Source: Acidobacteriota bacterium
GTDB lineage: Bacteria > Acidobacteriota > Terriglobia > Terriglobales > Acidobacteriaceae
Assembly: GCA_031296105.1 (NCBI GenBank)
Contig: JARLGJ010000057.1
Coordinates: forward strand, 1-64,000
Direction: 5' to 3'
Length of the DNA: 64,000 bases
The position numbers were made by a program, and so were the translations under genes. This document shows, piece by piece, positions 17,681 to 27,556 of the stretch. A model generated the notes under the pieces. The model had not been told where the DNA came from and made no database searches. It saw nothing but the letters and a program-made list of their open reading frames with translations. Position 1 is the stretch's first letter, and the number at the start of each line of letters is the position of its first letter.

Positions 17681-18855
17681 TTCGTTGTCCCCTCCGGCGC
17701 AGCCGGTTGGCCTTCGCGCATGAAGCGGTCAAAGCCCTTTGACTCCCGGTTTGCGTCGATGTGCAGCAAGTAATCAATCTGGTCTTCGCGCAGAGGATAA
17801 TCAAACTCGCTCTGAAAGCGCTCGCGCAGTAGCTGGCGAACCCTGGGCAGCAGCCGCTCCGGATGGGCAATCTCCGCTATCTGACGCACAAAGACCGGCG
17901 TGGTAATGGGGCCGCGCGACATGGTGCCCAAGGCGGAGTAAACGCGCTTTTCCGCAACCGCCCTCAGTCCCTGCCAGCGCGGATCGTGCAGAAACTCCTC
18001 GGGCGTCTCAACGGTGACGAAGATTATCCCGGGGTCAACCGCCAAAATGCGCTCCGCATCCCATCCAGCGGAGTGGTCATGCCCCACGAGAGCATTCACC
18101 ACGCCGGCACGGGGAAAGTAGGCCTCATCGTAAATACTACGTGTGCCGATGGGATGCAGAAATCGTCCGTCGGCTCTCTTGCTGCTGAGCACCAGAACAC
18201 GGGGCCGGTGGGCAAGTGTTGCCGGCTGCAATTCCTTGTCCAGGTCCGCAAAGCTCTTTCGATAGCGTGCGATGAGTGACTCGCCGCGCTCGGGATACCC
18301 CGCCACCGCCGCAGAGGTCCGCGCCGCCATGAAATAGATTTCGTCGCCCTTGTGCGGCTTCCACATATACACCACCGGAAGCCCGAAGCGGCGCAGCATG
18401 GGCAACGGCGTGCCTGCCCCGCAGCAGCCCACATACGCACCGGCGTTCTGCGCCAGTTGCGACTCAATTTCAATATTTTCGCCATGCGCCTGGCGAAACG
18501 ACGGAACGCTCCAAATCCAATTGTTCTTCAAGACGTCTGGATAAACCCAGCTCACAACGCTTTTGGAAAACCTTGTTCGCTCCTGTGAATCGCCGCCCTC
18601 CAGCAGTGTCTCTGGAGCAAGCGTATTCTCCAGGTACCAGTCGGCTCCTCCGTCTGGCAGCACGGTTCCACGAAAAGGAATGGCAAGCCGGACCGGAGTG
18701 CCGAAGGCATCCGGCACGGTGCGGCTGGGACCGGCAAGGGGCGGAATAAGCGGCAAGGGACGAAGCAAGCCAGCCGCCATGAGCACGATGCATAGCAAGG
18801 GGACGAACCAGAGCGCTTCACGCGCCGGCGCTTTGCTAAACACAGTGCGCACCAT
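17677..18855 (-). CDS. Membrane-anchored metal-chelate binding protein, copy A
   Basis: A 392-residue first member of the tandem trio, directly downstream of the TonB receptor gene. Anchor segment ALWFVPLLCIVLMAAGLLRP, opening SRTVPDAFGTPVRLAIPFRG, second-lobe DAERILAVDPGIIFVTVET and DPRWQGLRAVAEKRVYSAL, tail EDQIDYLLHIDANRESKGFDRF. The ATG at MVRTVFS fits the anchor position of the other copies; a weak GGGA precedes it. CGYP-like changes and an extra CC pair (near residue 155) distinguish it from copies B and C. Confidence 0.82.
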   Translation of the reverse strand: MVRTVFSKAPAREALWFVPLLCIVLMAAGLLRPLPLIPPLAGPSRTVPDAFGTPVRLAIPFRGTVLPDGGADWYLENTLAPETLLEGGDSQERTRFSKSVVSWVYPDVLKNNWIWSVPSFRQAHGENIEIESQLAQNAGAYVGCCGAGTPLPMLRRFGLPVVYMWKPHKGDEIYFMAARTSAAVAGYPERGESLIARYRKSFADLDKELQPATLAHRPRVLVLSSKRADGRFLHPIGTRSIYDEAYFPRAGVVNALVGHDHSAGWDAERILAVDPGIIFVTVETPEEFLHDPRWQGLRAVAEKRVYSALGTMSRGPITTPVFVRQIAEIAHPERLLPRVRQLLRERFQSEFDYPLREDQIDYLLHIDANRESKGFDRFMREGQPAAPEGTTK

Positions 18856-18978
18856 GGCCGATTCCCACGCTTTCTGAGGAAGCAAATGTGATCGCCGCGG
18901 AGGAGACCAATGTGTAGCAATCTCCTCCGCGGCTATGTTGCGCGCGGTCTCTGATGAGACCGCGGTTGGTTGGCGCAC

Positions 18979-21900
18979 TTAGAACATCAATTTCACGGCG
19001 ACTTGCATGGAACGCGGACCGCCCTGCTGATATATTGGCGAGCCCATTGCTGGAACGATGGTGTTCGCCGTCTCCGTCGCCAAGCCCCAGGTCGCAATCG
19101 TGCTCGCCGTGGATGCTGGTCTCCAGATACAGGCCGACTGGTTCTGAGCGGAGCACTCGTTGTTGAAGTTCGGGTGATTGATGAAGTTGAATGCCTCGAA
19201 ACGGAATTGGAGACGCATTCCATTGTCCAGCGCGAACTGCTTGTGCACTGCAATGTCCGGCTGAATCAATCCAAAGCCGCGTATGGAATTCCTGCCCGAG
19301 TTGCCATTGACAGCCGCGGTGCCGGCTGCATTCATGGCTTCGCTGAATGCGTTGTAGTTCAACTGCTTTCCGCCGGGGCATCCGGAACCGCATTGGCCGC
19401 CCTTCAGGAACAGAGGCACTCCCGCGACACGGTTTGGAAATAAGCTATAGGTGTTTCCGACGGAATCGACAGGAGCCGGATACACACCCAGGTAGACGTT
19501 CAGCGGTAGTGCCGAACGTGCGGAAATGCGCGCGTCGAAGGCCCAGTTATCAAGCAGGTTGGACAGAACTGCGTTCGAGTGCTTGCCGGGAATCATATAA
19601 GTCCCGGCGCCTTCGAAGTGGCTTCGAACATCCAGATCCGAGTTTGCATAGGGCAGCTTGGTCTGATATTCCCCCTGTCCGGCGTAGATCTGATTGACGC
19701 TTGCGTTGTCGACGGCGTGCGACCACGTATAGTTCACAAGTACCGACAGACCTTGCGACAAGCGCCGTTTATACGTGGTTTGCAGACCGTTATACATGGC
19801 CCGCCCGCCATTTTTATAAATCTGGATCCCCGTTGACGCTCCGAAGTTGGTATTGCCGTAGTACTTATTCGGAGTCGTTACAAAGGGAATGATGTTGCGC
19901 TGGTTGACTGCGCCTACATAGCTGACGGTCAACGATTGCTTCGCGCCGTACGACTGCTCGACCGACACATTCCACTGCAGCGATAGCGGATCCTTCAAGT
20001 GCGGATCGAAGGTCGTCAGCGTGGAGGTGATTTGCTTGGAAGAGCTGGCCGGATACGGATTCACTACATTGGGAATGCAGTCGGTGGTGTTGGGAGACAC
20101 ACAGAAGTTCACCTCCTGCAACGTCAGCGGGAATTGCTTTCCCGTGTAGTACAGCATATTGGTCAGACCGATATTGGTCGTCGCCGTCATCATGTTTGGA
20201 TTGTCGTTATACAGTCCGCCGCCCGCGCGTAGAACCGTCGAGTTCGCGCCCTCGTGAAGTATGTAAGCCGCGCCCAGGCGGGGTGCCAGTGCGGTCCACT
20301 GCGTGTGCCATAACGGCGTGCCTCGCGGCGCCAGCGTCATGGTCGCCAGGTTGCCGATCTGGTCGATGGTCCACGGATAGTAGTTGGCCATGTGCATCGC
20401 CGGATTGATATCCCAGCGCAGTCCCAGGGACAGGCTCAGGCGTGGCGTCACCTTCCACTCGTCTTGCACGTACAGGCTGGTATTGGTGAATTGTGGTTTC
20501 ACATAGCTGTAATTGTTGCGGCGCGCATAGAAAGTGCCAAGCGTGCTGCTCATGAAGTGCGCTTCCGTGTCGAAGCCGCCATACATGCCCAATTGTGTCT
20601 GGCTCTGCCAGGTGGACGAATGCCGCCAGTCAACGCCGAACTTGAGGATGTGCTTGTGAACGGTCCAGATGGTGCTGTCCACGATGTTTACCTGGCGCTG
20701 AGCGTTCGAGGAGGGGTAGTTGTAGTTGCCCCAACTACCTGGCGACCACGAGGTATACACGCTGACACTGGTATTGCCCGGCACATACCCCGGAATCACC
20801 GAGGCGTAATCGGTCGGCACCGCGCCGTCATACGTCGTGCCCTGGTAGCGCTGCTGCCAGTTAACCTGCCAGCCGGCCACGCGCAGATCGTTGGTGATTG
20901 AATGCGCGATGCTGGTGGTCACCCCCAGCAGCGCCATGTTGGTGCGGTTTACCGGCGTGATCCACTCGGTCGGAGGCGTGGTGCAGTTGGAGCAGTATCC
21001 CTCGGCCGAAGATGGCGCGCGCATGTAACGCGCAAAGAGCTTCACCCGGTTGTTCACCGTGTGATCGATGCGCAGATTGGCGGTATTTAGGTTGCTCCAT
21101 GTCGGGTAAGCGACAACTTCGGTCGCTACGCCGTTGTGCCCAAGTGCCATATCCTGCGCGATGGTGATCGTCGGATCGGCATCTGTACACCCGTAGGTGG
21201 TATCGGCAATGGTCGTGGCAGCCGTCACCTTCTTGCAGTTCGGAACGGGCATGTCGAGGATAAAGGGCATCAGATTTTTCGGCCCGAAGGTGCGCATCGA
21301 CATGTCGGGAATGTAGATTGTCTGGGCTGGCTGCGGCTGTTCCAGCTTGATCGACTCATAGTTAAAAAAGAAAAATGTCTTGTCCTTGCCGTTGTACAAA
21401 CCGGGAATGATGACCGGGCCGCTGAATGTGCCGCCGAAATCGTTCTGGTGCGAATTCTGCCGCGCAATCTTGTAGTAGTTGTTGAACCAGTTGTTCGAGT
21501 CCATCGCCGCATTGCGCAGATAATCGTAAGCGGATCCGTGCCAGGCATTGGTGCCCGATCGCGAAACAATCGAAAACTGGCCGCCGGACTGGCGTCCATA
21601 CTCTGCCGTGGCCGATGAAGTGATGGCTTGAAACTCCTGCATCGCGTCAATCGACAACATGGACTGCGTTGTGCCTAGCGCAGAGAAGTTGCCCCCGCTG
21701 GCCGCATAGCCGCCATTCGATGCGCTGGCGCCGGTGGAGGAGCCGCCCATCAGGGAACTGGCGCCGACGTTCGCCGATACTCCGTCGATGGTAAAACTAT
21801 TCGAGTCGGTGCGCTGGCCATTGACTGAGAACTGAATGCCTCCCGGCATCAGGGTTACGCCCGGGGCCAAGCTCAACAGCGACTGGAAGGTGCGCCCATT

Positions 21901-22338
21901 GAGCGGCAGATCCTCGACAAACTGTTGATCCACAATCGTGCTCACGGTAGGATTGCTGACATTCACTGCCTGCAAATCGCCGGTCACGGTCACTTCCTGC
22001 TTCTCACTGCCAATGATCAGTTGAACATTGAAAACCAGCCCTTGACCGACATTGAGCATGAGCGGCTCGCTGACCGCGGTAGAGAAGCCCGGCGCTTCTA
22101 CCGTAACCTTGTAGTTTCCTGGCTTTAAATACGGAACGGCATAAAACCCTTCCTGGTTGGTTCTGGAGTCACTCGCGACGTCCGTGGCTTGGTTGACAAC
22201 GCGAACGCTCGCGCCTGCGACCATGGTTTTATGGGGATCGGTAACTCTCCCCGAGATTTGCGCGGTTTGGGCGTAGGCTGTAACTGCGATCATAAGCAAT
22301 GCGAATACGCCAAGTATTCGCAAGCTGGGTCGTTTCAT
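18979..22338 (-). CDS. TonB-dependent outer-membrane receptor, Oar-like, with carboxypeptidase-regulatory-like domain
   Basis: A 1119-residue outer-membrane transporter. Signal peptide ends near TAYAQ. Residues ~25-110 form the carboxypeptidase-regulatory-like domain (ISGRVTDPHKTMVAGASV... YAVPYLKPGNYKVTVEAPGF). The plug follows (VEDLPLNGRTFQSLLSLAPGV, SVNGQRTDSNSFTIDGV). The beta-barrel closes with a terminal Phe (QVAVKLMF). The ATG at MKRPSLR has AAGGA 9 bases upstream. It heads the minus-strand locus with the binding proteins, permeases and ATPase, so it probably brings the same chelate across the outer membrane. Barrels of this Oar class are numerous in Acidobacteria and often have unknown substrates. 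Confidence 0.9.
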   Translation of the reverse strand: MKRPSLRILGVFALLMIAVTAYAQTAQISGRVTDPHKTMVAGASVRVVNQATDVASDSRTNQEGFYAVPYLKPGNYKVTVEAPGFSTAVSEPLMLNVGQGLVFNVQLIIGSEKQEVTVTGDLQAVNVSNPTVSTIVDQQFVEDLPLNGRTFQSLLSLAPGVTLMPGGIQFSVNGQRTDSNSFTIDGVSANVGASSLMGGSSTGASASNGGYAASGGNFSALGTTQSMLSIDAMQEFQAITSSATAEYGRQSGGQFSIVSRSGTNAWHGSAYDYLRNAAMDSNNWFNNYYKIARQNSHQNDFGGTFSGPVIIPGLYNGKDKTFFFFNYESIKLEQPQPAQTIYIPDMSMRTFGPKNLMPFILDMPVPNCKKVTAATTIADTTYGCTDADPTITIAQDMALGHNGVATEVVAYPTWSNLNTANLRIDHTVNNRVKLFARYMRAPSSAEGYCSNCTTPPTEWITPVNRTNMALLGVTTSIAHSITNDLRVAGWQVNWQQRYQGTTYDGAVPTDYASVIPGYVPGNTSVSVYTSWSPGSWGNYNYPSSNAQRQVNIVDSTIWTVHKHILKFGVDWRHSSTWQSQTQLGMYGGFDTEAHFMSSTLGTFYARRNNYSYVKPQFTNTSLYVQDEWKVTPRLSLSLGLRWDINPAMHMANYYPWTIDQIGNLATMTLAPRGTPLWHTQWTALAPRLGAAYILHEGANSTVLRAGGGLYNDNPNMMTATTNIGLTNMLYYTGKQFPLTLQEVNFCVSPNTTDCIPNVVNPYPASSSKQITSTLTTFDPHLKDPLSLQWNVSVEQSYGAKQSLTVSYVGAVNQRNIIPFVTTPNKYYGNTNFGASTGIQIYKNGGRAMYNGLQTTYKRRLSQGLSVLVNYTWSHAVDNASVNQIYAGQGEYQTKLPYANSDLDVRSHFEGAGTYMIPGKHSNAVLSNLLDNWAFDARISARSALPLNVYLGVYPAPVDSVGNTYSLFPNRVAGVPLFLKGGQCGSGCPGGKQLNYNAFSEAMNAAGTAAVNGNSGRNSIRGFGLIQPDIAVHKQFALDNGMRLQFRFEAFNFINHPNFNNECSAQNQSACIWRPASTASTIATWGLATETANTIVPAMGSPIYQQGGPRSMQVAVKLMF

Positions 22339-22910
22339 ATACAAGCCATCCTTACTGGAATTTGTGTGCACCTGGGTATGGAATTGCCATATTTACGTTT
22401 GCGACAAGGAAACATGTCTCCCCCTTGGGCGAGACAAAATCGTGTACTGCAAAGAACGATTCACCGGGATATCCGGCGCTTTTCGAGCTTTATAAAGTCC
22501 AGGCGCGCGGCGCACAGTTTTCACCGGAAGCATGAATGTCATCCGTACCAGTCACTGCAATGTTTACGAGACGATGAACAACCATACTGCCCCCATTACT
22601 GAGGTGTCAACGTAAAAAGTCATCCTGAGTAATAAAGTCACACAAACGCGACTCCGGCCGCCGCCGGATAACCCGCGCGCCGTTGCGCGCCAATTCTCGG
22701 GGTTTTCGTCGCAGACTCTGGCCCAACTAACCCTGTGAACTCTCATCAAGTCGGAATCTGTCAGGGCAGGCTTCAGCCGTGCCGTAGGGGAGGCGGGTGC
22801 CCAGAGCCTGCCCAGAGTTGAGCGAAGGGTTCGCGAGCGCAGCGAGTTAACCTGGGAAACTCTCACACCATCTCAGGCGAAGGTTCTGACCCTCGTCGCT
22901 ACTCTTCCCC
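22339..22910. promoter_or_regulatory. Upstream region of the TonB-receptor operon, with repeat fragments
   Basis: About 570 bp without a gene. The half next to the receptor should hold its promoter. A perfect 10-bp palindrome CTTTATAAAG lies at 22488-22497, and a GTCTC/GAGAC hairpin lies nearer the start. I see no Fur box or cobalamin riboswitch core. The distal half (about 22757-22860) contains fragments of the dispersed palindromic repeats, including an inverted copy of the sequence at 58816-58876. Confidence 0.45.
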
Positions 22911-22945
22911 CAATAAAAATAGGGCAAGCCACGTGGGCTTGCCCT
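22911..22945 (-). terminator. Rho-independent terminator of tkt
   Basis: Stem AGGGCAAGCC/GGCTTGCCCT, followed on the minus strand by ATTTTTATT, 25 bases past the transketolase stop. Confidence 0.75.
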
Positions 22946-22969
22946 GGAGTGCTTCTCTTCTCGCAAAGA

Positions 22970-25024
22970 TTACTTCACTACGGCTTCGGCCTTGATGGCA
23001 TCCAGCGTCTTGTTCCGCGCGCAGATCAACTCCGCGGCCTTGTGCGCAATGTGTTCGGCCGACACGCCGAACTCCTTCACCAGCTCCCACGGCGCGCCCG
23101 AATCGCCAAAGCGGTCCTCCACGCCAATGTAACCGGCCAGCACCGGATGCCGCAGCAACTCTGGATCTTCCATCACAATTCCGGCCACGCGCCAGCCCAG
23201 GGCGCCCACCTGATGTTCTTCGGCGGTCACAATCGCCCCCGTTTCGCGCGCCGCCCGCAGCACGGCGTCGCGGTCCATCGGCTTCATAGTGTGCATGTTC
23301 ACCACGCGCGTCTCGTAGCCGTATTCCTTCTTCAAAATCCATGCCGCGCGCATCGCCTCCGGCACCATCGGCCCGCAGGCGATGATCGACAGGTCCTCGT
23401 GCTCGTCGTGATACTCGTGGGCCAGAATCGTCTCGAAGGCCTCCACGAAGTTCTCATGCTCGCCGCGGAAGCGGATCACGTTGGCCTTGCCGAAAACGAA
23501 CGGCGTCGCCGCCGTCGATACCACCGGCGTGGCCTCGCGGGCAAAGCGCACGTACTTCGGTCCCACGTGCTGCAGCAGCATCGCGCGCGTGGCCTTCGCC
23601 GATTCCACAATGTCGGCCGGAACCACCACGCTCATGTTGGGCAGCCCGCACATGGCAAACAAATCTTCCAGCGCCTGGTGCGTCGCTCCATCCGGACCCA
23701 CGCTCACCCCTCCGTGCGCTCCGGCGATGAACACATTCAAATTGCTGTAGCAGATGCTCACCCGCACCTGGTCCAGGTTGCGCGCCGCGGCAAATGTGGC
23801 GTAGGTGCCCAGCACCGGCAGCTTGCCTTCTTTTGCCAGCCCCGCGGCCACCGCCGTCGCCGACTGCTCGGCAATGCCCATACTCAGCCAGCGCCCCTTG
23901 CGCTCCGGATGCGATGCGTAGAAGTCGCTAATGGTGATCGACCCCGAGATGTCCAGCCCCAGACACACCACGCGCTCGTCGCTGCCTTCTTCGTTCAGCG
24001 CCTTGCCAAAGCCTTTGCGCGTCGGCTCCATCTTCACCTTCATCGTGGGTGCGTTGTTCCACCAGTAATTCCGGCTGAACTGAGGCATCTTCGCCGCCAG
24101 CTTGTGCTCCACCTGACGCTGATAGCTGGCCGCATACTCGCTCAACGCGCCTACGTCCACGCGGTCTGACACCTTCAATTCTTCCAGGGCCTTCATCAGC
24201 TCATCCAGGTTCGGACTCTTGCCGTGCCAGCCGGCCACGTTCTCCATAAAGCTCACGCCCTTGCCCTTCACCGTGTTGGCAATCACCACCTTCGGGCATT
24301 GATTGCGCTGGGTCTTCATGCGCCGCAAGGTATCCACAATCTGCTGCATGTCGTGGCCGTCAATCTCCATCACTTCCCAGCCAAAGGCGCGGTATTTTTC
24401 GGCAATCGGCTCAATGCCCATCACGTCGCAGACCTTGCCGTCGATCTGCAATCCGTTCTTGTCCAGGATGGCCACCAGATTGTCCAGCTTGTAGTGCGCG
24501 GCCTCCATCGCCGCCTCCCAGATCTGCCCCTCCTGCTGCTCGCCGTCGCCCATGATGCAGAACACCGTGTACGGCTGCTGGTCCAGCCGCGCCGCCAGCG
24601 CGTTGCCCACGGCCACGCTCAAGCCCTGCCCCAAAGAACCGCTGGAGATCTCCACTCCCGGCAGCTTCAACCAGTGCGGATGCCCCTGAAACGGCGACGA
24701 CAGTTTGCGCAGCAGCGACAGGTCGTGCTTCGGGCAAAAGCCCGCAAACGCCAGCCCCGTGTACAGCGCCGGAGCCTTATGCCCCGCCGACCAGATGATG
24801 CGGTCGCGTCCCGCCCAACGTGGATGCTTCGGGTCGTGCTCGGCCACGTCCAGGTACAGCGCGGCCACAATGTCCATAATGGACAAGGTGCCGCCCGCGT
24901 GACCCGAGCCGGCGCAATACAGCGCCGCCAGGTTGTAGCCGCGCATCTGCGCTGCCTGCTGTTTGAGTTCTTCAATGGAAAAGCTGCGGACTGGCTGTTT
25001 CGACGTGGAATCGACGATCGGCAT
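22970..25024 (-). CDS. tkt: Transketolase
   Basis: A 684-residue thiamine-diphosphate enzyme of the pentose phosphate pathway that moves two-carbon ketol units. The N-terminal ThDP domain shows AGSGHAGGTLSIMDIV, SSGSLGQGLSVAVG, and the Mg/ThDP motif GDGEQQEGQIWEAAMEAAHYKLDNL. The central pyrimidine-binding domain has GLDISGSITI, and GIAEQ carries the activating Glu. The C-terminal domain follows. The ATG at MPIVDST gives a sensible N terminus; upstream codons are low-complexity. It is followed by a terminator, so a single-gene unit. Confidence 0.93.
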   Translation of the reverse strand: MPIVDSTSKQPVRSFSIEELKQQAAQMRGYNLAALYCAGSGHAGGTLSIMDIVAALYLDVAEHDPKHPRWAGRDRIIWSAGHKAPALYTGLAFAGFCPKHDLSLLRKLSSPFQGHPHWLKLPGVEISSGSLGQGLSVAVGNALAARLDQQPYTVFCIMGDGEQQEGQIWEAAMEAAHYKLDNLVAILDKNGLQIDGKVCDVMGIEPIAEKYRAFGWEVMEIDGHDMQQIVDTLRRMKTQRNQCPKVVIANTVKGKGVSFMENVAGWHGKSPNLDELMKALEELKVSDRVDVGALSEYAASYQRQVEHKLAAKMPQFSRNYWWNNAPTMKVKMEPTRKGFGKALNEEGSDERVVCLGLDISGSITISDFYASHPERKGRWLSMGIAEQSATAVAAGLAKEGKLPVLGTYATFAAARNLDQVRVSICYSNLNVFIAGAHGGVSVGPDGATHQALEDLFAMCGLPNMSVVVPADIVESAKATRAMLLQHVGPKYVRFAREATPVVSTAATPFVFGKANVIRFRGEHENFVEAFETILAHEYHDEHEDLSIIACGPMVPEAMRAAWILKKEYGYETRVVNMHTMKPMDRDAVLRAARETGAIVTAEEHQVGALGWRVAGIVMEDPELLRHPVLAGYIGVEDRFGDSGAPWELVKEFGVSAEHIAHKAAELICARNKTLDAIKAEAVVK

Positions 25025-25159
25025 GGACGGCCTCGCTCGTCCGGTGGGGACGTGCGGGCGCACGCCTGCCCCATCCGGAACGCGTAACTGTATGTTGCCC
25101 GCCCACGCCAGCGCTGTGAGCAGGGTCACTCACGTGCTGTGACCGCTGCCCCTTTTTTC

Positions 25160-27541
25160 CTACCTGGGATACAGCCGCTGATACACCTGCGCGTTGCGCA
25201 TGATGGCCTGCACGTACTCACGCGTTTCCGTAAACGGAATCGACTCCACAAACTCCGGCACGTCGCGGTAGCTTCCATTCTGCATCCACTCGGACACGCG
25301 ATTGGCGCCCGCGTTGTAGGCTGCCAGCGCGTACTCCACCTGCCCGTTTTCGCCGTCCACCACGGTGCGGAAGAAGTGCGTGCCCAGGCGCAGATTGGTC
25401 GCCGGATCGAACAGAGACTGCGTGTTGAACTTCTTGATGCGCGCCGCCTTCGCCTCGCTGCGTCCCACCGTGGGCAGCAGTTGCATCAGACCCATGGCGT
25501 TCGCCCGCGACAGCGCCATGGGGTCGAACTCGCTCTCCTGGCGGATCAGCGATGCCACCAGGTACGGGTCCAACCCATTGGCCGCGGCCTGCTGCTTCAA
25601 CTCAGCCCAGTACGGACGCGGAAACAAGATCTCCCAGTACGCCATCGGCAGGGCCGATACGTCCATGGCGTAGTAGCCCGGGACCGCCTTCTTCAAAAAA
25701 CGCATGGCGCGGTGATGGTCGCCGCTCTGCTGATAAATCTGCGCAATCTGCAAGGTGCTCCAGCGCGCGCCCTGCCCGCCCCTTTCGGCCTCCAGCTCGC
25801 GCACCGCGAACTCATTCATCCCGGCGTTCACCAGCAACTTTGCCTTCTCGCTGCGCAGTTGATTCTCCGGCGCCGAGGTCTGCAACGCCTCCGGCCCAAT
25901 CGAGCCGACATCGGGAATCTTCGCCAGAATCGCATCGCGCACCGGCTCCGTGGCGCCGCCCAGGGCCTTCAAACGCTCGTGGGCCATCATGCCGTAGTAG
26001 TAGTTGCGGAAGCGCGAGTCCAGCTTGCCGTACCACATGCGCGCCGTGTGCAGGTCGCGTTCGTCTTCCGCAATGCGCGCCCGCCAGTACACCGCCGCCG
26101 GAACCTCCGTCCGCGCCGGATACCACGCCACCTGTTCCTCGAAGTCGTGCTTCGCCTGCTCGCGATGCCCCTGGCGGTAATCCATCCACGCGGCCTTCCA
26201 GTGCGCGTAGCTCGCCTGGTCGCCCGCCGGATCGCGCTGCTGCGCCTCGCGGAACAAGGCAATCGCGCGATCGTAGTTCTTCAGCAGCAACTCCATGTTG
26301 GCCGCCGAAATAAACGCCTTCTGCGTCCACTCGCCCTGCGGAGCCGCTCGCCGCAAAGCGTCCAGATTGCTCAGCACCGCGCTCTCGTCGTTGTCGCTGC
26401 GCGCGAACTCCACCAGCAGGTAGTAGCGCTGCGCGTTGGCCTCGCCCGTGGCCTGCGCCTGTTGCAACAAGCGCCGCGCCTCCGTGGGATTCGACTTGCG
26501 CAGGGTCGCCGCCAGCGCCACCTGCACGTTGCCAATCTCGTTCAGCGGCGCGCGCTCTTCCAACTCGCGATACACCTTCACCGCGTCCGCCGGACGTCCG
26601 CCTTTGGCCAGTAAATCCGCGCGGATCTTCTCGTCCTGGTAGCGTCCTTCCAGCGCCAGGCTTGCCGACGACAGCGCCACCGCCGCGTCCTCTGCCTGCT
26701 CGCTGACCGGCATGGTGAAGTACACGTGACGCAGAATCTCGCCGCCCTTCACCGTATTCTGCGCGTGCAGATACGCCTTGCCCAGCGCCAGCTCCACCGA
26801 GGCCCTCTGCGGCGCGCGATGCGCCTCAAGGTAGTTCACCGCGTCCTGCGCGTGCCCGGTGGCGTCCAGCGCGCCGCCGTACAAGGGCACCACGTCGTTC
26901 AGCAGCACGCTCTCCGGCGCCTCGTCCTCAAAATGGCGCAGCAGTTCCACCACCTTGGCGTTGTCCTTCTGCCCGGCGAAGCACTGCGCTTCCAGGTACA
27001 GCACGTAGTCCATCAACTCGCCCGCGCGCGGACGTGCCTTTTCCAGCGCCGCCAGCGCCGCCGCGTATTGCTCGTCCTGCAAGCGCGCGTAGCCAACGGA
27101 GAGCCACGCCAGGGCGCCCGCGTCCGTTCCCGCGTGCCGCCGGGCGTAGTCTTCCACGCCGCCGTAAGCGGCCGGCGTGCGCCGCTGCGCCAACTGCAAC
27201 GCCATCGGACGCAGCTCCGACGACGCCGTGAACGTGCGCTGCATCTGTTTGAATTTCAGAGGGGAAACCTTGCGTCCCGGCTTGGCCACGGCGCGTTGCG
27301 CAGTGGCTTTGGCCGCATGTTTCTTGGCCGTGGGCTTTGCCGTGCTTTTAGCCGCGGGCCTACCCGCCGCGGCTTTGCTCCGGGCCGGAGCTATCTTTTT
27401 GGCTAACTTTTTGGCCGGGGATTTCGCGGCCGCCGTGGCCTTGCCGTGCTTCGACGGCGCTTTGTCGGCGTCCTTTTGCGGGACAGCAAACGAGAACAAG
27501 CTAACGAGAACGAGCAGACTTACCAGGATTCGGTTGCGCAT
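25160..27541 (-). CDS. Soluble-type lytic murein transglycosylase (Slt70-like) with Lys/Ala-rich linker
   Basis: A 793-residue periplasmic enzyme that cleaves peptidoglycan glycan strands to 1,6-anhydro products. A signal peptide (ILVSLLVLVSLFSFAVP) is followed by a very basic Lys/Ala/Pro-rich segment to ~residue 95 resembling histone H1 tails. A long TPR-like helical superhelix (~105-600) comes next. The C-terminal lysozyme-like SLT domain has SLIRQESEFDP (catalytic Glu near residue 668), NAMGLMQLLPTVG and ALAAYNAG. The basic linker could hold the enzyme to anionic wall polymers. The same low-complexity style occurs at the end of the CCA-transferase-like gene at 30.5 kb. Confidence 0.88.
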   Translation of the reverse strand: MRNRILVSLLVLVSLFSFAVPQKDADKAPSKHGKATAAAKSPAKKLAKKIAPARSKAAAGRPAAKSTAKPTAKKHAAKATAQRAVAKPGRKVSPLKFKQMQRTFTASSELRPMALQLAQRRTPAAYGGVEDYARRHAGTDAGALAWLSVGYARLQDEQYAAALAALEKARPRAGELMDYVLYLEAQCFAGQKDNAKVVELLRHFEDEAPESVLLNDVVPLYGGALDATGHAQDAVNYLEAHRAPQRASVELALGKAYLHAQNTVKGGEILRHVYFTMPVSEQAEDAAVALSSASLALEGRYQDEKIRADLLAKGGRPADAVKVYRELEERAPLNEIGNVQVALAATLRKSNPTEARRLLQQAQATGEANAQRYYLLVEFARSDNDESAVLSNLDALRRAAPQGEWTQKAFISAANMELLLKNYDRAIALFREAQQRDPAGDQASYAHWKAAWMDYRQGHREQAKHDFEEQVAWYPARTEVPAAVYWRARIAEDERDLHTARMWYGKLDSRFRNYYYGMMAHERLKALGGATEPVRDAILAKIPDVGSIGPEALQTSAPENQLRSEKAKLLVNAGMNEFAVRELEAERGGQGARWSTLQIAQIYQQSGDHHRAMRFLKKAVPGYYAMDVSALPMAYWEILFPRPYWAELKQQAAANGLDPYLVASLIRQESEFDPMALSRANAMGLMQLLPTVGRSEAKAARIKKFNTQSLFDPATNLRLGTHFFRTVVDGENGQVEYALAAYNAGANRVSEWMQNGSYRDVPEFVESIPFTETREYVQAIMRNAQVYQRLYPR

Positions 27542-27556
27542 GAGACTACTTGCAGT

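Noticed and set aside
22339-22560. Cobalamin riboswitch or Fur box upstream of the TonB receptor
   Set aside because: No B12-box core or 19-bp Fur-like palindrome seen; only a 10-bp palindrome and a weak hairpin.
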